NCBI GenBank assembly: GCA_033297075.1
Contig: MU858349.1
Coordinates: 1 to 23,474 of the forward strand
Length of the DNA stretch: 23,474 nt
Direction: 5' to 3'
Source: Rhypophila decipiens
Taxonomy: Eukaryota; Ascomycota; Sordariomycetes; Sordariales; Naviculisporaceae
A program made the position numbers and the translations under genes. The notes beneath the pieces were generated by a model. It saw only the letters and a program-made list of their open reading frames with translations. It was not told the origin of the DNA and did not search any database. This document shows positions 17,340 to 23,474 of the stretch, piece by piece (position 1 is the stretch's first letter; each line of letters starts with the position of its first letter).

Positions 17340-18001
17340 ACACCGTGACACTAAGTCAAGCCTCTAGTGCGGTTGAGGTCCCATCGAAATATTATAGTGA
17401 ATGCCCGGGCTTACCTAAATAATTTTCACCCCGAGGGCTCCTTAACTTTACTGTTTAATCGGATTTCATGATGTCTGCCTAATCAACGGGTTGTGTTGCT
17501 ACAGAATTCAGAACCCCAAAGCTAACTTGTACTTTTTTTGTCAGTTCAGGTCCCTCGCGCTACGTCTCCTTTCTCCGTCCTTTCGGTTCCTCTTCCGCCG
17601 CCCGACACTCTCCACCGAAATCGCACCCCTACGTCCGATTTTAACCGGCCTCGTTCACCTGGACAACCGTACATTACACTCCACAAATTCTCGAGTGGTC
17701 TAAGACAGCTACGAGTGCCCTTTGAGTTTCAGATTCCCACATGGCAGCGCAGGTCAACGTCTTTTCCGGAGCCCTTGCCATGGTGAGAGACCGAGTACCG
17801 TTGGGCCTCATTGTCCGCTCCGGGTGATTTCCTCAAGGTGAATAGGGGCTGTTGGTCCTCGGAGATGCCCTCCCAATTGGGCAGGAGTTCAAACTAGAGC
17901 CAGAAATGGCTCTTACTTCAGGCAAGAGAAGTTCGTTTATCCCAAAATATGTAATTTCGGTCGGGCAGCTACATGCCGGCGTCTTGTCGTCGGAGATGGT
18001 A
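17340..18001. other. Interval before copy B, no supported gene
   Basis: Contains a CT-rich stretch (17530-17640) and, at 17896-17911, a perfect member of the motif family, GAGCCAGAAATGGCTC (5-bp inverted arms). This motif lies about 90 bases before copy B and is absent before copy A, so the ancestral element may have extended further left than the shared block. Confidence 0.35.
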
Positions 18002-19105
18002 TGTCCCTACTTTGATATCCGGTATTCCAGAAGGTCTGGCTAAGCCCTCCAAGCCAATTACCCGAAGGATCCGAGTCGCCGGGCGGCAGATCCATCCTGG
18101 TCACATGGCTCCGATCCTGCTTGATGTTCAGCCAGGTCTGAAGGATAGACCAGATATCCTGTTGCTCCTAAAGCCACAAACCGCTCCATGTGGAATAAGA
18201 GCAACCAGGTGCTGTAAAGTCTCCCAGGGGAACTCAGCTCGCATGCCAATGTCTGAGTCAGTGGTTTTGCTACATTGTGGTAATGGGGTCGGTTCAGGTA
18301 ATCAGACAATCCGACTCTGGGACCCAGCAATACAAGACTTGTTTCTGCTGCCACTTTTGGCTCTAGAAATGGTATAGGTACAATGCCTTGTAATACCTGC
18401 ATCATGACCGCGCTGGACTCCAAAAATGGCTTCTGCAATGTGATGGGTCTTACCTCTAAAACGGCTCCTCAAATCCATGTTTTGTTGGTCTCGCAGCCGA
18501 ATATGGAAGGATGGACCCTCCAAGAGCTTATCGCCGCAAGGAGTACCGAATTCTTCACTTTTTCATAACAGGAGCCGTTTATGATGTTGCTATAACGTCT
18601 TTTGTGTATTGCTTCCTACAGTACTAGCCATCATCCTTCGCCAGGTAAGCGCCAAATATTGCTTCTATTACCAAACAGCCAAGATTACCACATTCTTCTG
18701 GCATCCCATTTTAGCAGACATCAAAAACGTCCAGACCGCGAACCGATGGATCTCTCTCGTTCCAAAGCTGATTTGTCAAAGGCCATAACTCCAAAACGCC
18801 CTCTACTGACTTACGAGGAATCAGTGTTAGGGAAGTCGTCGCTAACCCTATCGACTATTTATAAGGCTTTCGGTATCACATTATCCTCATCGAACCATCG
18901 TTGAACCACTATCCATTCTTAATGTACAACAACTTCAGTAATGGTGCACAGCAGAGTGGCCACCATGGCCGTTTTAGAGTTGGATCACGGATCAACAATT
19001 CGAGGGCCAGGGCCATGACAGGCTTTTTTAAATCGGGAGGCAACATGGGTCAGTTGCCTAACATGTCTCAAGGAGGGTCCCATCAGCCATCGATTAGCAC
19101 CAGAC
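18002..19105 (+). repeat. Direct repeat, copy B (1.1 kb), paired with 99-1216
   Basis: Same orientation as copy A. It keeps the motif cluster, the TATA box and most of exon 1 of the repeat-borne gene, then diverges abruptly after CACCAGAC. Small indels relative to copy A occur near 18675, 18725, 18920, 18993 and 19081. Confidence 0.93.
18856..18865 (+). promoter_or_regulatory. TATA box in copy B
   Basis: TATTTATAAG, 66 bases before the ATG at 18922, as in copy A. Confidence 0.5.
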
Positions 19106-19179
19106 AAGCAATTTGGCTTGTCAATAACCGAAATCACCGACTTCCAACCGTTCAATTACGCAGAATGAGCGTATTCTAA
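18922..19179 (+). pseudogene. Truncated copy of the repeat-borne gene (exon 1 only)
   Basis: ATG 18922 starts the same MYNNFSNGAQQSGHHGRF sequence as the gene at 1024. Several residues differ and a two-residue deletion sits after VGSRI. The homologous part ends at 19105 (after PSISTR); about 25 foreign codons follow to a TAA. The coiled-coil and basic C-terminal exons are absent. The promoter region is intact, so a short transcript and peptide could still be made, but this is inference. Confidence 0.7.
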
Positions 19180-19213
19180 GAAATAAAGTCAATTTAATAT
19201 CCAACAGCATATT

Positions 19214-19309
19214 CTAGAGCTCATAGGTTCTGACGTCGAACGCCTGACGCCAATACAGCGCGTTCTGGATTTCCTCATCGTTCTCCTGGTACCATTGCTT
19301 GACTGTCAT
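19214..19309 (-). other. Possible downstream exon of the 19372-19845 frame
   Basis: The minus strand reads MTVKQWYQENDEEIQNALYW and then RQAFDVRTYEL to a TAG. The text is protein-like and lies just downstream, on the same strand, of the YHRRNLPPPPK frame. An acceptor-like GACAG precedes it. It may be the true C-terminus after an intron or frameshift. Confidence 0.25.
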
Positions 19310-19371
19310 CGGGGAGGTAATAACACTCACTACGTTGATAATATTCACTTGATGGGTTGTTACTACCCTCA

Positions 19372-19845
19372 CTAACACCTCTTATGAAGATGGTGCAAAA
19401 GACGCAGTGAAACAAGCAAAACCAACTTTGGTGGCGGTGGAAGGTTTCTCCTGTGGTATTTTCCATCAGCAGAGGTCTGTATTATAGGAATGGGTTTCTT
19501 CTCAGCTGTAGTGACCGCCATCAAGGCTTTACAGCGAGCCAGCTGACGGCGTCTTCTTGGCGCGAGTCTGCGGTGGTCAAGTTCCTTTCGCAGAGTGTAT
19601 TTGTTTACAGCCTGGCCGTTGACAATTGCAACGTTGGCTACATGGCGCCCTGCGTTGAACGCGGCTTGCCAAGCAGTATTCTCTGCGATAGTGCGTTTGT
19701 CAGCATCTATCTTAATTTCTTTGTTTGGCGCGGAAACGCTGCCAGGCGCTAAAAAGCTGCCAAATCCTGCTTTAGGATTCTTCCCCTCCTGACGCATCCC
19801 CACCGGGTCTGGGAAGGCTACATGTTCGCAATATCGGCTTTTCAA
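19372..19845 (-). CDS. Uncharacterised Arg-rich protein with a YHRRNLPPPPK motif
   Basis: A minus-strand frame is open for more than 160 codons; its first ATG gives MRQEGKNPKAGFGSFLAPGS, and codons before it are open to a TGA upstream. Then come ADKRTIAENTAWQAAFNAGR, VANVAIVNGQAVNKYTLRK and LDHRRLAPRRRRQLARC, followed by GKYHRRNLPPPPK. After the motif the frame (LVLLVSLRLLHHLHKRC) looks non-native, so there may be an indel or an unspliced intron. The shared motif ties it to the exon at 15711. The helical Arg-rich centre could bind nucleic acid, as in tails of some transposase or DNA-binding proteins, but no domain is identifiable. Confidence 0.4.
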   Translation of the reverse strand: MKSRYCEHVAFPDPVGMRQEGKNPKAGFGSFLAPGSVSAPNKEIKIDADKRTIAENTAWQAAFNAGRHVANVAIVNGQAVNKYTLRKELDHRRLAPRRRRQLARCKALMAVTTAEKKPIPIIQTSADGKYHRRNLPPPPKLVLLVSLRLLHHLHKRC

Positions 19846-20307
19846 AAGGTAAACAGCAATCAGATTTGGCGGTTGTATTACTCATGGATAGAGCTGGTTT
19901 TGGCGCTTGCATGAGAGTTTCGTTTGCTCGCCCGTGCCTTCGCTCCCGTCTGGTGTGAGCGGAAAATTGATAATCTAAATTAGGAATGTTTTGCAGCCGA
20001 AGGTTTTCGTTCTCCTAATAGATCATTTACAAGCACCAGAACTGGCCTCCTCGGGTAGTCTACCCACAAGGAACAGAACCGCCAAGTCTTGGAAGAATTG
20101 TCCCTCGGGTTTGTGCCGGGGAGCTGGGACAGCTTCCCATTAGTGTTCAATCTAATCTCTAGAAACGACGACATCTGCCTTTGCATCCAGAAATGACTCT
20201 TGCAGCCGAGGTTTAAACTGGTATCGATTCGTTGATCCGGTTCGAGGCGGTTAAAAGTTTTGCAAGGGTAGACCAGATACCCCTCAGCCACCGCGTCCCT
20301 AGCAACA

Positions 20308-20940
20308 ATGGACGGCAAATTCCTTGGACAGACTCCAACCTCATCGAGGCTCGCAAGAATGATCACGAGTACCAGCCGTCGGCGCATGCCCGCCAACGGG
20401 TCCCAGACAAAGTACATGGAGATTCTCCTCTCCCTCGACAATATCCCCCAGCTGCACAACATACTCTGCTCCTGCTTCACCTGGATCCTCCTAGCCGGCT
20501 TCGTCGTAATTCCCGGCTCCTTCACCTCGCTCCGGAAGCTCCAAGCCAAGACCAACGGCGAGATTATCCCGGGTAGCCCGGCCGCCAACGCCATCCTGAG
20601 CTCTGTCGCCGAGACCTCGGTCACCGTCGTCGGATTCATCTGCATGGGCATCGGCACGACGGGCGCCATTTGGTTCGGCTGGCGGTGGCGCAAGAACTAC
20701 GTCTGGCTGCTCAACAAGCTCTACATGCCGCTCGTCCTGAACGGGCTGGCAGGGGTCATCTCAACGTTGACGAATGTGTACTCGCAGCAGAAGGGCGAGT
20801 GGAGGACGCAGGCCATCGTGGCGGTCACGGTCGAAGGATCAGTTCTGTGCTGTACGACGGTACTGTTTAGTTTGTATAATTTCTGGCTGCTGGATAAGGT
20901 CAAGGACGAACATGATGTTACGGGGCATAGTCAGGTCTAG
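20308..20940 (+). CDS. Four-span membrane protein (210 aa)
   Basis: ATG 20308 follows ACA and opens a single GC-rich exon ending TAG 20938-20940. The first 35 residues are Ser/Thr/Arg-rich and probably cytoplasmic. Hydrophobic helices lie at about 49-70 (LHNILCSCFTWILLAGFVV), 104-126, 136-157 and 168-194 (ending LFSLYNFWLL), with loops containing RWRKN and QQKGEW. A conserved-looking LDNIPQLHNIL precedes helix 1. The layout resembles uncharacterised conserved fungal integral membrane proteins, and I believe homologues exist in related fungi, but no function is known to me. It has the clean third-position G/C bias of an active gene, unlike its surroundings. A long minus-strand frame over it is its shadow. 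Confidence 0.7.
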   Translation: MDGKFLGQTPTSSRLARMITSTSRRRMPANGSQTKYMEILLSLDNIPQLHNILCSCFTWILLAGFVVIPGSFTSLRKLQAKTNGEIIPGSPAANAILSSVAETSVTVVGFICMGIGTTGAIWFGWRWRKNYVWLLNKLYMPLVLNGLAGVISTLTNVYSQQKGEWRTQAIVAVTVEGSVLCCTTVLFSLYNFWLLDKVKDEHDVTGHSQV

Positions 20941-21347
20941 TGATGCGTTAGTTCGGAGGGCTGGCGGCTCTCTGCCCCGAGTGGCCACTCTTTAAGGCAT
21001 TGACTCAACTTTGACACACTTCAGGGATATGAAGGCAGGCGGAGATGCCCGCCACGCCAGAGCCAATGACCGACTAGCGTGAGACGGGCGGAGTTGTAAA
21101 ATGCCCTCAAGCTGTTAAGTACCCTGTTAACTAAATATTATGTAGATAGATTTCATAGTATCGAAGGCATATTCATCTTCATCGAGCGCATATTGTCAAA
21201 TACAACGTATATCCAGTGCAGCGGTAAACGTGGTGTCATTGTGTGTGTGTTCCAGTGGAGTTGTGGTGGCAACCTCGCCCTTGACTTCCTCCAACTGGTT
21301 GCGAACCCACCCAGCTCCATCCCTCAGAAGCCTACACTTGTGATCTC
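20941..21347. other. Interval downstream of the four-span gene
   Basis: No gene is seen. The first 120 bases are probably its 3' flank; the rest is of mixed composition without repeats I can name. Confidence 0.3.
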
Positions 21348-21382
21348 TAATTATCATTCTTCCGACTCCAAATTAGGAGCGA

Positions 21383-21435
21383 CCAATAAAGGAGGAGCCA
21401 ATTATCACTCCTAACCTGGTGAATGTATATAAATA
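21383..21435 (+). promoter_or_regulatory. Compact promoter of the PRA1 gene: two CCAAT boxes and a TATA box
   Basis: CCAAT at 21383 and 21398, and TATATAAATA at 21426-21435, all within 110 bases of ATG 21492. Inverted GATA motifs (AATTATCA) lie at about 21348 and 21400. A short CT-rich leader precedes the ATG. Confidence 0.55.
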
Positions 21436-21491
21436 CTAATATGCAACTAACTACGCACTGGTGATTTTTCCGCCTCTCCAATTCACACATT

Positions 21492-21947
21492 ATGCTCACA
21501 AGTCAAATTACCGAGGAACTTCTAGCTTATAAAGCAAATTTACATCTCATTTCAGAGCTATTTAACGCCCAGCACGTCTTAATACCAGCAAGTTTCACAG
21601 AGATACAGTCACGTGTAAAGCTGAATCTCTGCCGATTCTCTGATAACTATGTGGCTGTATTAGCCATCATTACTCTATACTCTCTGCTTGCAGACTGGAA
21701 GCTGTTAATTGACGTGGTCTTTGCTGCTATTGAAATCCTACTTATCAGGAAATTGGACGGGGGCTCCATCACAATTGGTCAGCGGCAATTGACCATACCG
21801 CAATTCTCTCCACTCTTATACGGGACCGCACTTCCGATGATCCTCAGATCTTCACTATTGAGCACTCTAATCTCAATCATCGGTACCAGTGGATTGGTAG
21901 TACTTAGCCATGCCTCATTAATAAGCAGCTCTGTTAAGGAAAGTTAA
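21492..21947 (+). CDS. PRA1-family (Rab acceptor, Yip3-like) protein, 151 aa
   Basis: A single uninterrupted frame from ATG 21492 to TAA 21945-21947. Residues 38-53 (EIQSRVKLNLCRFSDNY) match the SR(x)xxNLxxFxxNY signature of PRA1/Yip3 proteins, followed by two hydrophobic hairpins, about 53-86 and 105-141, separated by a LDGGSITIGQRQLT segment, which is the PRA1 topology. The length is slightly short compared with the yeast family member (176 aa). PRA1 proteins sit in ER/Golgi membranes and interact with Rab GTPases in vesicle traffic. Unlike most fungal homologues as I recall them, there is no intron, and codon use is AT-rich. The gene looks intact, with its own TATA/CCAAT promoter, inside a repeat-rich area, which suggests a divergent extra paralogue. 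Confidence 0.75.
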   Translation: MLTSQITEELLAYKANLHLISELFNAQHVLIPASFTEIQSRVKLNLCRFSDNYVAVLAIITLYSLLADWKLLIDVVFAAIEILLIRKLDGGSITIGQRQLTIPQFSPLLYGTALPMILRSSLLSTLISIIGTSGLVVLSHASLISSSVKES

Positions 21948-22121
21948 GATTAGACTTGGTGATACCGAGGATACTAAGTCGTCATGCGATAATTTTCATG
22001 TAAAATATGTTGAAATTGAATATAATTCTATTTATTTTGCCTACAATCACGAGTGCGACTTATTCTTACTGTTTTACTCGTACCTTACCTAAATATTATT
22101 ATTATTTATCTTACACCGTAG

Positions 22122-22970
22122 GAGCAGCGAAGCACCATCCTTCAGAATCCCGACCGACAGATCAGCGCAGTTGTCCCGGAAGAGAAACCGATCAGCATCG
22201 CAAGGCTGATGGCCGAAGTCCTCTCTGATCCACGACAAAAGCGCTGGAACAAGCTGAAGATGCCCAAAGAGCCAATTCACCTCGTTGACATTGATCGGTC
22301 TACAGCGAACATCGCCGCGGTCGCGACAGATCCTTCATGGAAGACTTATGACGGAAAACCAATACCATTTCCTGACAATGAGGACCCAGAGCATGTCAAG
22401 AAAGTCAGGGAGACTTTGCCTCCGGCTCTCGCTCATCTAGAAGGATTCTTCTCGAAGATCGCGTCGACCAGACTACCACCAAGTGAACCGGGACGCGACG
22501 TGGTTCTCGAACTGACTCGTCCATTGGAAGGGAGCCCACCATCCTTTCGAACACCGCTCGCACTGTTGCCTTTGGAGAAGGAGACAACTGACGAGCTCTT
22601 GAGGATTGGGTTCATCGAGAAATGTATGGATGCCCATGCAGCTCCAGTGCTCTTCGCAAACAAGGGACATCCTTGTGAGGGCGAAAAACAAGAAAAGCGC
22701 TTCTGTATCGACTACCGTTGGGTCAACAAACATCTGAATCCAAGACTGGTGAAGCCGCCCGACGTCGCCGGGTCACCACCGGAAGAAATCGAGCATTCTC
22801 TACAAGTCGCCGCAATCGACAAGGATGTCGTCGTACCAAAGGGAGCCGACTTGGTAGATCTCATCATCAAGGAAAATAAAGCGCAGTCGCTGGGCAAGCA
22901 CGACACTCGATTGATCGTGCCGGAAACGACGACCGACGGAAAGATCTATCTACGTTACAGCTCTAATTGT
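22122..22970 (+). mobile_element. Ty3/gypsy pol fragment: reverse transcriptase N-terminus, then RNase H-integrase linker
   Basis: Coding similarity starts abruptly at about 22122, after AT-rich sequence. The frame gives a spacer-like region, then the start of a gypsy reverse transcriptase: PLALLPLEKETTDELL, RIGFIEKCMDAHAAPVLFAN, then RFCIDYRWVNKHLNPRL. Instead of the palm with its YxDD motif and the RNase H domain, the frame passes directly to KPPDVAGSPPEEIEHSL and LIIKENKAQSLGKHDTRL, which resembles the region between RNase H and integrase. An in-frame internal deletion at about 22750 is therefore inferred. Around 22945-22975 the frame shifts to the integrase part. No LTR was identified. 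The element cannot move on its own. Confidence 0.8.
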
Positions 22971-23345
22971 AGAAGCGTATGTGCCCCAGATCTTCGCGCA
23001 TGGAGGCGAAAAGAAGACCATTCGCCGCATCCAACGCGACTACTACTGGGACCACATGACAAAGGATATTAAGCGATACATACGCAATTGTCGACCATGC
23101 AAATGGAATAATGGTCGTCACGACAAAACGCCGGGACTTCTCCATCCTCTTCCGATTCCGAACCGCGTCTGGGAACAAGTAGTCGTCGACGGAAAGGATA
23201 TGCCGAAGGACGAATACGGCTACGACTATGTCTGGGTTTTCATTTGTAAATTCAGCCGACTAATGGCGACCCTGCCAGGAAAGAAGAACGACACAGCGGA
23301 GAAGGTGGCGACCCGCTATTATCGCTACCTGTACCGGTTTCTCGG
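22960..23345 (+). mobile_element. Ty3/gypsy integrase fragment
   Basis: Continuing one frame over, the sequence reads FAHGGEKKTIRRIQRDYYW, then KRYIRNCRPCKW: the zinc-binding region of retroviral-type integrases (second His and the CxxC pair present, first His apparently replaced by Tyr). The first catalytic-core strand follows (VVVDGKDMPKD, then [20 protein letters not shown]) with one of the D,D-35-E acids. The core ends at YRYLYRFLG, where a different element begins, so the second Asp and the Glu are missing. Confidence 0.8.
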
Positions 23346-23347
23346 TG

Positions 23348-23474
23348 TTGTCGCCGCTTGAGCTGAAGATATTGAAACAATGGTTAGATGAGCACCTCTC
23401 GAAGGGATTTATACGGCCGTCACAGTCACCAGTGGCGTCTCCCTTGTTGATGGCAAGCAAGCCGGGAGGGGGAG
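23348..23474 (+). mobile_element. Second Ty3/gypsy reverse transcriptase start, fused to the first element
   Basis: A new frame reads [20 protein letters not shown], then [20 protein letters not shown], running off the window. This is the standard opening of a gypsy reverse transcriptase and differs from the corresponding part of the element at 22122. The two join within a few bases, with no target duplication or LTR between them. Confidence 0.8.

Noticed and set aside
99..19105. RIP as the cause of divergence and stop codons
   Set aside because: Differences between copies A and B include many transversions and indels. All three stop codons are one C-to-T step from a sense codon anyway, so the stops alone are not evidence. 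A RIP index would need to be computed.
19980..20693. 237-codon minus-strand frame
   Set aside because: Its larger half is antisense to the four-span membrane protein, whose helices and codon bias are convincing.
22007..22228. Short frame starting with a signal-peptide-like hydrophobic stretch
   Set aside because: The hydrophobic part is translated AT-rich spacer and runs out of frame into the pol fragment; no promoter was seen.
1..23474. Starship-type giant element with a captain recombinase
   Set aside because: NLR and DUF genes fit such cargo, but no tyrosine-recombinase (DUF3435) text was seen on either strand and no element edges with target repeats were found.
1..23474. tRNA, rRNA or CRISPR array
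   Set aside because: No T-loop GGTTCRANTCC in a foldable context, no rRNA-like conserved blocks and no regularly spaced repeats. GGTTCGA near 15388 and 20240 lacks the paired arms.

Overview
The window looks like an accessory, gene-poor stretch of a filamentous ascomycete (Pezizomycotina) genome. Direct support: genes with 45-67 bp introns carrying GT...CTAAC/CTGAC...AG signals, TATA boxes about 65-95 bp upstream of ATG codons, CT-rich leaders, protein families typical of these fungi (DUF6604, NACHT-WD40 NLR, NYN, PRA1, Ty3/gypsy) and many broken gene pieces. No rRNA, tRNA or CRISPR was found, and nothing suggests a prokaryote. The exact species cannot be read from the sequence.

Layout. 1-1930: a truncated reading frame is interrupted at about base 99 by copy A of a 1.1 kb repeat; the repeat carries a TATA promoter and exon 1 of a five-exon gene of unknown function. 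2368-5551: a minus-strand relic, a small two-exon gene, a MADS-like gene and a NYN-domain pseudogene. 5568-7740: a minus-strand relic full of stops, a 17-G run, a diverged piece of the copy A repeat, a collapsed NACHT-WD40 relic and a single-span membrane protein. 7960-11400: a TATA-driven 53-codon frame, a Cys-rich short frame, dispersed repeats, a 44-bp palindrome and hairpins. 11407-13926: the best preserved large gene, a DUF6604 protein (three exons, one frame break in a G10 run). 14082-17340: several small or partial frames, two hairpins, and a basic tail with a YHRRDLPPPPK motif. 18002-19105: copy B of the 1.1 kb repeat, truncated inside exon 1. 19214-19845: a minus-strand frame with a related YHRRNLPPPPK motif. 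20308-20940: a four-span membrane protein. 21492-21947: a PRA1-family protein with a compact promoter. 22122-23474: two abutting Ty3/gypsy pol fragments.

The intact-looking genes (MADS-like, one-span, DUF6604, four-span, PRA1) are scattered among degraded NLR, NYN, retroelement and unknown pieces. They do not form an obvious pathway or cluster. The unifying signals are the 17.9-kb-spaced direct duplication and a family of short near-palindromic motifs (core GAGCCAGAAATGGCTC / CCAGAAATGGCTTCTG) seen at about ten places on both strands. I saw no captain-type recombinase or complete transposase, so the agent that assembled this region is not visible. Family names rest on motif recognition by eye; no search was run.
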